Assembly (NCBI GenBank): GCA_020846145.1
Contig: JADLEL010000219.1
Location: forward strand, 62,001 to 126,000
From: Pirellulales bacterium
GTDB lineage: Bacteria > Planctomycetota > Planctomycetia > Pirellulales > Thermoguttaceae
DNA: 64,000 nucleotides
Direction: 5' to 3'
Positions within the stretch are counted from its first letter, which is position 1, and each line of letters opens with the position of its first letter. Under the pieces are notes generated by a model, which was given only the letters and a program-made list of their open reading frames with translations, was not told the DNA's origin and ran no database searches. Positions 26,147-33,934 of this stretch are shown piece by piece. Both the position numbers and the translations under genes were made by a program.

Positions 26147-27559
26147 ATGAGGCAGAAAAAGAAACCGCAAGATCCGGCGACGATTCCCTGGGAAGGCCGT
26201 GATGAAATGAATCTGGCCGAATTCCCGATCGCGGTCCTGGCCTCCCGCCCCGACAAGAATCTCAAAACGATTCGTTTCGAGGACCGTACCTGGGACAAGA
26301 GCCGCGACTGTTGGGTGCCTCGGCAACTGACGATTTCCGCCTCCGACCGCTATGGTCTGCCCACGGCACTGGACGATGAGGTGATTTTGGGACTCATTCA
26401 ACTGACCCGCGAGGCCGACTTCACGGATCGCAAAGTCTTCTTCAGCCGATATAGGCTCTTGAAAATCCTGGGCTGGCGATTGGAGGGCAAAAGTTACGCA
26501 CGCTTAGAAACTTCGCTCAAACGGTGGCTGGGCGTGACGTTCTATTATCATAATGCTTGGTGGGACAAGAAATCCCAATCCTGGGTGGACGAGAATTTTC
26601 ACTTATTGGAACAAGTGTTGTTTTACCATTCGCGGCAAAAGTCGCTTGCCAATCGGGAAGAACCGATGCTCTCGCTGTTCGTCTGGAACGAAGTCGTGTT
26701 TCGGAGTTTTCAGGCGGGTTATCTGAAACAGATCGATCTTTCGCTGTTCCGTCGGCTGAAAAGTCCGATTTCCAAAAGACTGTATCGGCATCTCGATAAG
26801 CGTTTTTATCACAAGCCGACTTGGGAATTCAATCTGCGGGAATTGGCCTGCGAACATATCGGATTGAGCCGTAGTTACGATACGGGACAACTCAAACGCA
26901 AACTCAAGCCGGCTATTGAAGAATTGGTGGAGGTCGGATATCTCCAACCGCTCGATGACCAAGAGCGGTTTCGTCGGCTAGGAAAAGGCGTTTGGCTTGT
27001 CGTATTCGCGCAAGCCGCGAAGAAGAATTTCGTCGATGCTCCCAAGGAAAAGAACGAAGAGGCAAAACGTCTGCTCCTCGCGCGCGGCGTCCATCCGGCG
27101 ACCGCCGATTCGCTGGCCGGAGAATATCCGATTAAAGAGATTCGACGGCGGATTTCCATCCTCGATTGGCTGGAGAAGAACGCCCTGAAAAATGCACCAA
27201 AAAACCCGGCAGGCTATCTGGTCCAATCCTTGCGGGAATCCTACGATCCCCCGGCAGGCTTTGGGGAGAATCAAATCGTCGGCGCAAGGAAAGGCAACCT
27301 CTCCCCAGCAAAACCCTCTCATCGCAAGCGGATAAGTCGGGAAACGAGAGATTCTGCCGTACGGCAATTCATCAATGCCTTAAAGCCTGAGGAACGGAAG
27401 CAATACGAAAAAGACGCCCTTCAAGCCGCCGATCCGTTTCTGGCCTCGACCTATCGCAATGCGGTCAAGGAACAATCGCCGCTTTTGGAGGAAGTATATT
27501 TGCAAGTCATTTTGGAACGATTCGTAACCGAAAAACTCATCGTCAAGAAAGGTTCGTGA
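26147..27559 (+). CDS. repA: Plasmid replication initiator protein A (RPA family)
   Basis: This 470-residue protein matches the RPA-type initiator family: GRDEMNLAEFPIAVLASRP, TIRFEDRTWDKSRDCWVPRQ, LTISASDRYGLPTALDDEVI, LGLIQLTREADF, then winged-helix segments LGWRLEGKSYARLETSLKRW and SPISKRLYRHLDKRFYHKP. The C-terminal third is variable. It should bind the iterons just upstream and open the origin. Together with ParA and the RHH protein it gives the element a plasmid-like maintenance module. Confidence 0.88.
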   Translation: MRQKKKPQDPATIPWEGRDEMNLAEFPIAVLASRPDKNLKTIRFEDRTWDKSRDCWVPRQLTISASDRYGLPTALDDEVILGLIQLTREADFTDRKVFFSRYRLLKILGWRLEGKSYARLETSLKRWLGVTFYYHNAWWDKKSQSWVDENFHLLEQVLFYHSRQKSLANREEPMLSLFVWNEVVFRSFQAGYLKQIDLSLFRRLKSPISKRLYRHLDKRFYHKPTWEFNLRELACEHIGLSRSYDTGQLKRKLKPAIEELVEVGYLQPLDDQERFRRLGKGVWLVVFAQAAKKNFVDAPKEKNEEAKRLLLARGVHPATADSLAGEYPIKEIRRRISILDWLEKNALKNAPKNPAGYLVQSLRESYDPPAGFGENQIVGARKGNLSPAKPSHRKRISRETRDSAVRQFINALKPEERKQYEKDALQAADPFLASTYRNAVKEQSPLLEEVYLQVILERFVTEKLIVKKGS

Positions 27560-27976
27560 CCGGGAAAATCACCTCATCCGAACGGATCGCGGGATCGTCT
27601 CGCCGACGATTGCGAATCGAGGTGTTTTTACCCCATGTATCGCTGCGTTCGTAGGGTTTCCACATTCCTCAATAAAAGGATCGGAAATCTCTTATCGCAT
27701 AAGGAGTTACGGGTTTGAAAATGACCAACGCCGCGACCAATGGGCTGTCAGGGTGGATGGTCAGGAAAAGCCGAGAAAAACTGGGTTTTTTACTCGGATA
27801 TTTCAGTCAAATATTCCCGCTGATCGATGCTGGCGGAATGTCGAATGCTCTCCTTTGCCGGGTCGAACATTGGACCGGTGGCATTCGGTTACCGGTCCAA
27901 TTTCTGTGTCTAATGATCATCTCCTGCCGTCTGGAATTTCCTCGAATGGTACGTTAGTTTCCTGAATTCGGTTCGC
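27560..27976. promoter_or_regulatory. Intergenic region after repA with 11-bp hairpin (27869-27901)
   Basis: No real gene is seen. A perfect hairpin, ATTGGACCGGT / ACCGGTCCAAT with an 11-base loop, lies at 27869-27901 and is followed by TTCTGTG. It may end the repA transcript or control the following RNA. An 80-codon frame across it is rejected because the hairpin lies inside it and its composition is poor. Confidence 0.55.
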
Positions 27977-27984
27977 TATAAAAT
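27977..27984 (+). promoter_or_regulatory. Possible -10 element before the large RNA
   Basis: TATAAAAT stands out in this otherwise mixed sequence, and the first RNA helix begins about 35 bases downstream. A matching -35 box is weak (TTAGTT at 27955-27960), so this is only a candidate promoter. Confidence 0.35.
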
Positions 27985-27989
27985 GTGAA

Positions 27990-29640
27990 ACGAAAGTGTG
28001 TTGCCTATGCTGTTTACCGCCGATAGGCCGGGCCAAGATGGCCACGGGCTGACGGCGGCAAAGATCATACAACACCATCCAAACGGTCGGCACACCCGGT
28101 AAACCTGAAACACCATTCAGGCTAAGGGAGCGGTATTAACCATCCGCTAGGTGCTGACCCGTAGAGCTGGATTCGCCGTGAGAGCGGCTCCTCCAGTTCG
28201 ATGGAGGCTCGTCGGAGTAATCCTGAAACTACATGACAGCGGGCTTTGTTTCCCCGATGCCTTTTTCAGAGTAATCCCGGCGTTCTATCCAATAGGCATA
28301 ATCTCGAAAAGGTTTTGAATGCGGGCGACATGGAAAAACTTCGATAAAGTTTTTTATTGAAGCCGTCTTGACTCAAAGCGGGTGCTTGACCGTCAGAGGA
28401 GGGGAAGGCATCGGAATTCGTCGAAAGTCGAATTCCGATGAATTTCCCTTTCTCCAGTCGAAAATCCCGTCCAGGGGGTTCGGGCTGTGGGTTTTGCAAA
28501 GAACCCTGCTCGTTCAACCTCGGCTTGTGCGGGGAGTTTCCAGCTTGGCGACAAGCGGAATCGGGCAAATCGATCATGCCCGGCGTTGAAGGTAAATACT
28601 TCACGGCGAAAAGCTCAACCGCGAAAGGGGCGAAAGCCCTTACAAGTGAATTCGATCGGAGACGGTGCCGAACCGTGAAAACCTGTTGCTGAAGGATAAG
28701 AGAGACGCTTCTGTATTCTGTCCTCTGAAATTGCCGAGAATTCTCCCTGCGGGAATTTTTCGGCAGAAACTATGCCGGGCCGGGAGGCGCGGACATACGG
28801 CAACAGGCCCGTGGATTAACCTCCACTAGCGACGTGAACGATCGAATGAAGGTCAAGGATAACATGGGAACCGCTGCGGTGGCCGGTGTGGTTACCGGTG
28901 CTTGGCTTTGATCGGCCAAGTGACAGCATCGGCAAGGAAGTTGTTGCGGATTTCTCCGTAAGGGAAATACGTACCGAACATGCTTGCCGTGAAATACCGT
29001 AGCGGGGGAGCGTGGCGCAAGTAGAAGCGGCGGAAACGCCGGCGATGGGACTGCAAGGCAGTGGTCCGGTCGTCTGAATGCTCGGGTGGTGCCGGGCATC
29101 TTCGCCGAATAGGCCGGCGCGAAAGCGTTGGCATGGGCGGCGGAAAATCAGCGACGAAAGCGCCGACGGGTTTTCTTTATCGCGGTCATGGTACGGAATT
29201 GCAGCAATGCAAGGGCGTCGATGACCGCAAAAATCCGTTTGGGTGGTGGTCCGGGGACGGGCTTTTGCTTTGTACGGTCCTGGGCACGGCGGAGTATTTT
29301 TTCAAGATACTTCGTTATACCTGGGACCGTGCATGGAAAATGCCTGACACCGGCTTCGGGAGAGGATTTTCTTTTGTGCCTTGCACGGATGCCCTGGCGG
29401 GCGTTCTTGCAAGGAAAACGCATGGGTGACTGAAGGGAAGTTGTTCTGTAATTGCATCTTTCTACGTTGTGGTTTTGCAAGGAACGCCTATGGATTGGCG
29501 GCGGGCAACTGTGGAATACAGCTTGCACCGCCGCCAATCTTCCACTGCGGTGGAATGGGTGCGTTTCTGGAAAATTATTCCTGAAGGTTCGGGCTTTTCG
29601 GGGGATTTGTGCCACAAAACAAATCCTCCCACCCATAACT
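27990..29640 (+). ncRNA. Giant structured RNA, about 1.65 kb
   Basis: No frame here looks coding, but the + strand is crowded with helices. Examples: 28017-28022/28053-28058; 28085-28093/28151-28159 enclosing hairpins 28104-28121 and 28129-28148; a perfect 12-bp hairpin 28409-28440; 28562-28582; 28776-28781/28806-28811; 28901-28920; 28930-28936/28983-28989; 29078-29099; 29182-29189/29221-29228 enclosing 29199-29212; 29379-29385/29408-29414; 29493-29539 (12 perfect pairs plus inner pairs); 29540-29555; 29600-29629. GNRA tetraloops close 28543-28556 (GCGA), 28626-28641, 29028-29041 and 29113-29132 (all GAAA), 29199-29212 (GCAA) and an inner hairpin near 28953-28957 (GTAA); these loops fix the + strand. 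The ends are approximate. I found no reverse transcriptase and no group II domain V. It runs into the start of a basic protein gene. Confidence 0.75.
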
Positions 29641-29647
29641 TGGATTG

Positions 29648-30367
29648 ATGGAGTATTTATGCGAAACGATAAGCCTTGAAGGATTCGTGCAATTGCTGGC
29701 CTGCAACTTTCTGCCGCATGGTTACTGGTTCTATGTGACCGGGTGGATACCCGACGGCAAAGACTGCCGGCGGATCGATGCAAAGCTGATCGAAAAATAT
29801 GGTGTGTCCCTGAGCCGGGCCGCTCGCTGCCGTCGCAAGCAACTAGGCTGTGCGAACCTCCGTTATCTGCGCTGGGGGCGTTTCTTCGTGCTGATCGCCA
29901 CGCATGGGAAGCATCGGTTTTTCGAGGAAGAGGGGGAGTCCATCCGGGACATTCGGCGTGTGCCACTCAAGATTGCTGGCTATTCAATCAGCTTTCGACC
30001 GGGCAACAAGCAACGCTCCGGCAAGGCCGATGAGAAGGGACATTCCCACATTGCCATCGGTCTGGAGCGATTCAAGGAATTGCAGGCTTGGTTTGCGGAA
30101 CTTGCCGCACGGCAGTCAACTGCCCGGCTTGGACTTGAATTCTATCGTTTCCCCTATGAGCCGTACGCCCCGATCCGCCGTCAAATGCTCCGTCTGCTGC
30201 GGATCGTCAATGAGGTTCGCAAACGCAAAGGCTTCGACACGCTTCCTTACGAGGTTTTGCCCCTGCGGCGGCGCGTCGTCAAACCGTTCGGATTGCCCCA
30301 AAAACTCCCGGTAAAACAAAAGGATAACAAGATCACCCCGAACGAAGGCGGAGATAACCCGCCGTAG
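29648..30367 (+). CDS. Basic protein of unknown family downstream of giant RNA, 239 aa
   Basis: ATG 29648 is chosen over the adjacent TTG. The protein is strongly basic and begins MEYLCETISLEGFVQLLACN, then HGYWFYVTGWIPDGKDCRRI, RAARCRRKQLGCANLRYL, RWGRFFVLIATHGKHRFFEE and PLKIAGYSISFRPGNKQRSG, with a helical C-terminus ending in a Lys/Pro-rich tail. I recognise no domain with certainty. The ribosome site is weak (TTGGA), and the last big hairpin of the RNA (29600-29629) ends 18 bases before the start, so translation may depend on RNA folding. The charge and position suggest it binds the upstream RNA; this is inference. Confidence 0.7.
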   Translation: MEYLCETISLEGFVQLLACNFLPHGYWFYVTGWIPDGKDCRRIDAKLIEKYGVSLSRAARCRRKQLGCANLRYLRWGRFFVLIATHGKHRFFEEEGESIRDIRRVPLKIAGYSISFRPGNKQRSGKADEKGHSHIAIGLERFKELQAWFAELAARQSTARLGLEFYRFPYEPYAPIRRQMLRLLRIVNEVRKRKGFDTLPYEVLPLRRRVVKPFGLPQKLPVKQKDNKITPNEGGDNPP

Positions 30368-30456
30368 TGGAGGGAATTGGCGGACCGGCCTGGGCCGGGG
30401 CCATATTCGAGAACGCCGGCAGGATCGGCTTCGGCTATCCCGCCGGCGGCGTGTTT

Positions 30457-30672
30457 TCAGAAGGCTTTGCAGATCGCCCGGATGGCGTCGCGTATGAAAA
30501 GGGCTTTGTTTTTTTTGCCGCAATCCTCGCAAACAACGCGCTTGCCATGCCCGGCGGAAGGATGATAAAAGATTCGATGCCCTGGCGCGATCGTTCGACC
30601 GCAACCGCAACGCGATTGATATTTTGCCTTAATCCAACGGGGGCCGTTTCCGTATTTGTTCCTTTTTTCCAT
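30457..30672 (-). CDS. Small zinc-ribbon-like protein, 71 aa
   Basis: The protein has two Cys pairs, RCGCG and CEDCG, about 25 residues apart, with KYGNGPRWIKAKYQ in front. This is a small treble-clef or zinc-ribbon layout. GGAG lies seven bases before the ATG. It is a paralogue of the 67-residue protein at 31532-31735 (shared PRWI-A-Y and CxC..CxxC pattern), and each follows a DUF6573 gene. Role unknown. Confidence 0.6.
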   Translation of the reverse strand: MEKRNKYGNGPRWIKAKYQSRCGCGRTIAPGHRIFYHPSAGHGKRVVCEDCGKKNKALFIRDAIRAICKAF

Positions 30673-30687
30673 TTGTCTTCTCCAGAA

Positions 30688-30713
30688 AGGCCGGCTGATT
30701 GGACAGCCGGCCT
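30688..30713 (-). terminator. Hairpin after first DUF6573-type gene
   Basis: A perfect 10-bp stem AGGCCGGCTG / CAGCCGGCCT with a six-base loop lies just past the stop of the gene at 30724 and is followed on the minus strand by TTTCTGG. The same GGCCGGCTG stem ends the two related genes at 31788 and 32697. Confidence 0.55.
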
Positions 30714-30723
30714 GATTTCCAAC

Positions 30724-31413
30724 CTAATCTTCTTGAGGCAGTAGGATAGTAAATGCAGGATTGCCCGAATCATCGGGGCCTAAAATCGCTTTGAGGGATA
30801 GCGGGCGGGGCGGATTATGATCGTTGGTTACCAGGACATCAAACCGGAAATAATCATCTTGGGGATTCCGGCGGATATTGGCATACAGCATATTCAACAA
30901 ATTCCAAAGCCGATCCCTTTCGCAGTGTTTTGGCATGTCGTCGGGAACTTTTACGAATTTTTGCCATGCACCCGCCGTAAGGACTGTCGGCACGGTTATT
31001 CCAACCTCGCTGGCGATCTCCGAAACATCTATCAAAATCCCCCTTTCGATGGCCTGGGTACGAGTGTCCAAATCCAGGAATGAACCATCAATGCCGTCGG
31101 AATCAATTTCCCACAAAAGGCTTGCCGCAATCTGCGCCCAATTGACTTGACTCAAAGCATGGTGCAAAAGTCGGGAATGCAAAGAAACTTCGTTCTCCGA
31201 TGTGCAAACCGCGAATGCTTTTTGCAACCGCTTTGCCAAATCGAAAACGGCTCCCTCTTCGATGGTCCAGATTCCGTCGATCACTTCCGGGCTGCTTGGG
31301 GCCTTGGTGAGAATATCGCGTGCTTGTTCTTTCCAATATTCCTCACAACAGATCCAACAAGTTGCGAGGAAGGTTTCCACCGTTTGGTATTTGTTCGGTT
31401 CGTTTTTGTTCAT
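30724..31413 (-). CDS. DUF7249-DUF6573-like protein, 229 aa
   Basis: The N-terminal part (YQTVETFLATCWICCEEYWKEQ) is a divergent form of the domain seen intact in the gene at 32697. The C-terminal part has the DUF6573 pattern: TQAIERGILIDVSEIASEVG, then CERDRLWNLLNML, PLSLKAILGPDD and a final LLPQED. These domains occur in plasmids and integrative elements; their function is unknown. It is the most diverged of three tandem paralogues here, and the 430-bp leader found before the other two is absent before it. Confidence 0.7.
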   Translation of the reverse strand: MNKNEPNKYQTVETFLATCWICCEEYWKEQARDILTKAPSSPEVIDGIWTIEEGAVFDLAKRLQKAFAVCTSENEVSLHSRLLHHALSQVNWAQIAASLLWEIDSDGIDGSFLDLDTRTQAIERGILIDVSEIASEVGITVPTVLTAGAWQKFVKVPDDMPKHCERDRLWNLLNMLYANIRRNPQDDYFRFDVLVTNDHNPPRPLSLKAILGPDDSGNPAFTILLPQED

Positions 31414-31493
31414 TGTATTTGTCGTCCATGTTTGCCGTTCGGCATTTCCTCGAACGGCTTTGATATAATCCGCTCAAGCGGGACAGCGTTCCT

Positions 31494-31526
31494 GAATCCA
31501 CGGGCGGATAATCCGCCCGTGGATTC
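31494..31526. terminator. Strong 15-bp hairpin
   Basis: GAATCCACGGGCGGA pairs perfectly with TCCGCCCGTGGATTC around a three-base loop, immediately past the stop of the zinc-ribbon gene at 31532. There is no clear T-run on either side, so it may stabilise a 3' end rather than terminate by itself. Confidence 0.5.
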
Positions 31527-31531
31527 GATAA

Positions 31532-31735
31532 TTACCTGTTGATAAAGGAATTATTGTCGTCGTCGATCAACTCTATTTCGGTCACTCTGCCGCAATCCGC
31601 ACAAGCAATATCTTTCGTGAGCGGATAGTACATGGCATCGTCGCCGGGCTTGATTTCCGTGCCACAGTAACAGCGTCCGGGATACCGGGCCGTGATCCAT
31701 CGAGGGTCGTTCTTATAATAATTTCTTCGTTGCAT
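31532..31735 (-). CDS. Small zinc-ribbon-like protein, 67 aa
   Basis: The start at Met 31735 (MQRRNYYKNDPRWITARY) is set by alignment with its paralogue at 30457. Cys pairs RCYCG and CADCG suggest a bound metal; a tail of acidic residues follows. It lies downstream of the DUF6573 gene at 31788, with a hairpin between, repeating the gene order seen at 30457/30724. Confidence 0.6.
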   Translation of the reverse strand: MQRRNYYKNDPRWITARYPGRCYCGTEIKPGDDAMYYPLTKDIACADCGRVTEIELIDDDNNSFINR

Positions 31736-31754
31736 GGTTTTCTGCCTTTGATGA

Positions 31755-31778
31755 GGCCGGCTGACAAACCAGCCGGCC
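31755..31778 (-). terminator. Hairpin after second DUF6573 gene
   Basis: GGCCGGCTG pairs with CAGCCGGCC (9 bp, six-base loop) just past the stop of the DUF6573 gene at 31788. It is nearly the same stem as at 30688 and 32658. T-run weak. Confidence 0.5.
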
Positions 31779-31787
31779 ATGTTGTCA

Positions 31788-32228
31788 TTAGTCTTCGTGG
31801 GGAAGCATGATGGTGATAACCGGATCAAGCGTGTCTCCAGGGCCGCAGATCGCTTTCAATGTGACCAACATCGGGCTGAAATTGTCATTTCGCACCAACA
31901 AGACAAACAAAAGCTCACCACTCTGTTCCGATTGCATTGCCGCAAAGCGGAACATATTGAGAATGTCCCAAAGCCGGCCTGCCTCGTCCTGGGCTTGGAC
32001 TCCTTCGGGCACTTGGACATATTCCGCCCACACGGCGGCAGTCAGGGCCGTGGGGTATTTGATTCCCGCTTCCTGGGCCATTTTCGATACGTCGATCAAG
32101 ACGCCATCAGCAATTGCCTCGGCACGGGTATAGGAAAATATCACCGGGCCGAATAGGTCTTCCAAAGTCACGGGTTTGTCATGTTTTTCATCTTGCGAAC
32201 GATTTTCGTGTTTCGTTTCTTCTTTCAT
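31788..32228 (-). CDS. DUF6573 family protein, 146 aa
   Basis: This is a stand-alone DUF6573-type domain: DLFGPVIFSYTRAEAIADGV, LIDVSKMAQEAGIKYPTALT, AGRLWDILNMFRFAAMQSE, LVTLKAICGPGD and VITIMLPHED. The start at 32228 (MKEETKHENRS) lies just inside the conserved 430-bp leader. It is nearly the same as the second half of the gene at 32697, so a duplication followed by loss of the first domain is likely. Function unknown. Confidence 0.75.
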   Translation of the reverse strand: MKEETKHENRSQDEKHDKPVTLEDLFGPVIFSYTRAEAIADGVLIDVSKMAQEAGIKYPTALTAAVWAEYVQVPEGVQAQDEAGRLWDILNMFRFAAMQSEQSGELLFVLLVRNDNFSPMLVTLKAICGPGDTLDPVITIMLPHED

Positions 32229-32653
32229 TGTCCTATCATCCAGAAAGGGCACCCGGCACATTGCCACCGAGCGCCGTTAATCACGAACCCTACCAGAACT
32301 GTTTTCCCCTCTGGCGGGTCTCTCGAAAATGGTTCGAGACCCGCCGAGGGGAAAACCGATAGCCAGCCGCGACAGAGGCTTCGGCGGGGAGAGGGTAGCA
32401 AGCCTGTGACAGGCTTCATTTCCTCAGAAAGAATAAAATGTGACGGCAATGGAGCCTGGCACTGTGCTTGGCTGGGAGGGGAGGGAAGCCGGCGTTGCGG
32501 CTGTCCTTAGCGGGGAGATAGGTGAGCGAAGCGAACTGACGGCGGCGGGGCGGGCCGCGCAGCCGAACTCGGCGGAGGCGGCGAAAATAATCTCGCGCCA
32601 CGGCGGAAGGCCGTGTCATCATCGATTGGCAGCAATAATTCTCGAATCGTTTA
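32226..32653 (-). repeat. 430-bp structured leader repeat, copy 1
   Basis: This non-coding stretch precedes the DUF6573 gene at 31788 and is matched along its length by 33429-33863. Its main hairpin (32301-32356) has arms beginning GTTTTCCCCTC and ending GAGGGGAAAAC, about 21 pairs with one bulge. A second hairpin is AAGCCTG-TGA-CAGGCTT (32400-32416). A third is CACGGC / GCCGTG near 32598-32614, whose loop differs between copies while the stem does not. It lies where a 5' untranslated leader would be. Confidence 0.7.
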
Positions 32654-32657
32654 CTCG

Positions 32658-32692
32658 AAAATGGGCCGGCTGACGAAACAGCCGGCCATTTT
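32658..32692 (-). terminator. Intrinsic terminator after DUF7249-DUF6573 gene
   Basis: AAAATGG(G)CCGGCTG pairs with CAGCCGGCCATTTT, 14 pairs with one bulged G, four bases past the stop at 32697; the minus-strand 3' side ends in CCATTTTCG. It belongs with the two similar GGCCGGCTG hairpins. Confidence 0.6.
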
Positions 32693-32696
32693 CCTG

Positions 32697-33431
32697 TTAG
32701 TCTTCATTCGGTAACATGATCGTGATCACCGGCTCGGGCGTATCTCCAGGGCCGCAAATCGCCTTGAGGGTGACAGGCTTGGGAGAAGTGTTGTCATTTT
32801 TTACCAATACGGTGAATTGCAGTTCGCTTTCAACTTTTGATTGCATCGTCGCAAAGCGAAACATATTCAAAATGTCCCACAATCGGCCTTGTTCATCCTG
32901 GTCTTCGACTCCTTCGGGTACTTCGACATAATCCGCCCATGCGGCAATTGTAAGCGCCGTAGGGTACTTGATGCCCGCTTCCTTGGCTGTGTCGGAAACG
33001 TCAACTAGCACACCATCATCAATGGCATGAGTGCGAGTATAAACGGATATTACCGGGCCGAAAAAATCCTCATCGGATGATATTTCCTCTTCTGCATTGT
33101 CCTCAATATCGGACAGCCAATTCCCCGCAATTTCCGACCAATTGACTTCACTTAATGCCGCTCCCAGCAAATCGCTATAGAGTGAAGATGCCGTTAAAGG
33201 CGATCCGTCGGATATTTCATCTTTTAGCTGATCGGCTAAGTTGAATCGTGCTGCCTCCTCAACAGTCCATAACTCGTCAAGTACCTGCGGGCTTGTCGGG
33301 GCCTTCCGCCGATGTTCGGCGGCTTGCTCTCGCCAATATTCATTCGATCCGCGTTCGTTCTCGATCCAAAGGCTTACCGCCCATGTTTCGTAGTTGGTCC
33401 AGCCGTTGTATTTCTTTGTATTTTCCGTCAT
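32697..33431 (-). CDS. DUF7249-DUF6573 fusion protein, 244 aa
   Basis: Two domains are clear. Residues 5-40 (YNGWTNYETWAVSLWIENER, then EYWREQA) are the DUF7249-type head common in phage and plasmid proteins. Residues 120-244 are DUF6573: FFGPVISVYTRTHAIDDGV, LVDVSDTAKEAGIKYPTALT, VTLKAICGPGDTPEPVITIM. The start at 33431 is set by the conserved leader. No enzymatic residues are evident. Paralogues lie at 31788 and 30724. Confidence 0.8.
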   Translation of the reverse strand: MTENTKKYNGWTNYETWAVSLWIENERGSNEYWREQAAEHRRKAPTSPQVLDELWTVEEAARFNLADQLKDEISDGSPLTASSLYSDLLGAALSEVNWSEIAGNWLSDIEDNAEEEISSDEDFFGPVISVYTRTHAIDDGVLVDVSDTAKEAGIKYPTALTIAAWADYVEVPEGVEDQDEQGRLWDILNMFRFATMQSKVESELQFTVLVKNDNTSPKPVTLKAICGPGDTPEPVITIMLPNED

Positions 33432-33863
33432 TGTCTTATCATCCAGAAAGGGCACCCGGCACATTACCACCGAACGCCGTTAATCACGAACCATACCAGA
33501 ACTGTTTTCCCCTCTGGCGGGTCTCTCGTAATGTTTTTGAGACCCGCCAAGGGGAAAACCGATAACCAGCCGCGATAGAGGCTTCGGTGGGGAGAGGGTA
33601 GCAAGCCTGTGACAGGCTTCATTTCCAAAAGAAAAGAATTCAAAATGTGACGGGATGGAGCCTGGCGCTGTGCTTGGCTGGGAGGGGAGGGAAGCCGGCA
33701 TTGCGGCTGTCCTCAGCCGGCGGTGATGGGGAAGTGTAGCGAACTGACAGTGGCGGGGCGGGCCGCGCAGCCGGATTTGGCGGAGGCGGCGTTAAAATGC
33801 AGCGCCACGGCGGGTGGCCGTGTCCTCCTCGATTGGCAACCATCAATCTTGAAGCGTTTATTC
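33429..33863 (-). repeat. 430-bp structured leader repeat, copy 2
   Basis: This is the second copy of the leader, before the gene at 32697. The main hairpin is at 33504-33559 with the same long arms; the unpaired position near the middle of its 3' arm differs (A instead of G) and the loop sequence differs, while the stem is kept. The AAGCCTG/CAGGCTT and CACGGC/GCCGTG hairpins are also kept. Conservation of stems with free loops suggests a regulatory RNA rather than a recent exact duplication. Confidence 0.7.
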
Positions 33864-33934
33864 AAATAAGACCGACGAAAGAACCCGCCGGCCTGTCGTT
33901 CATACTTCACAACGAGAAAGGCGGTTATGAACGA

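Noticed and set aside
27715-27957. 80-codon frame after repA
   Set aside because: It contains the perfect 11-bp hairpin, the ribosome site is too far away, and the product has no recognisable features.
28266-29434. Several 60-120 codon frames inside the giant RNA region
   Set aside because: They overlap each other in different frames on both strands, have no ribosome sites and are rich in Arg/Gly/Pro as expected from structured RNA.
27990-29640. Group II intron
   Set aside because: A GTGTG near 27997 and many GNRA loops made me consider it, but no domain V hairpin with the AGC triad and no reverse transcriptase were found here or after the following gene.
29148-29966. 272-codon frame on the minus strand
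   Set aside because: It is antisense to both the RNA helices and the start of the clearly coding 239-residue gene, with Cys/His/Arg/Ser-rich nonsense composition.
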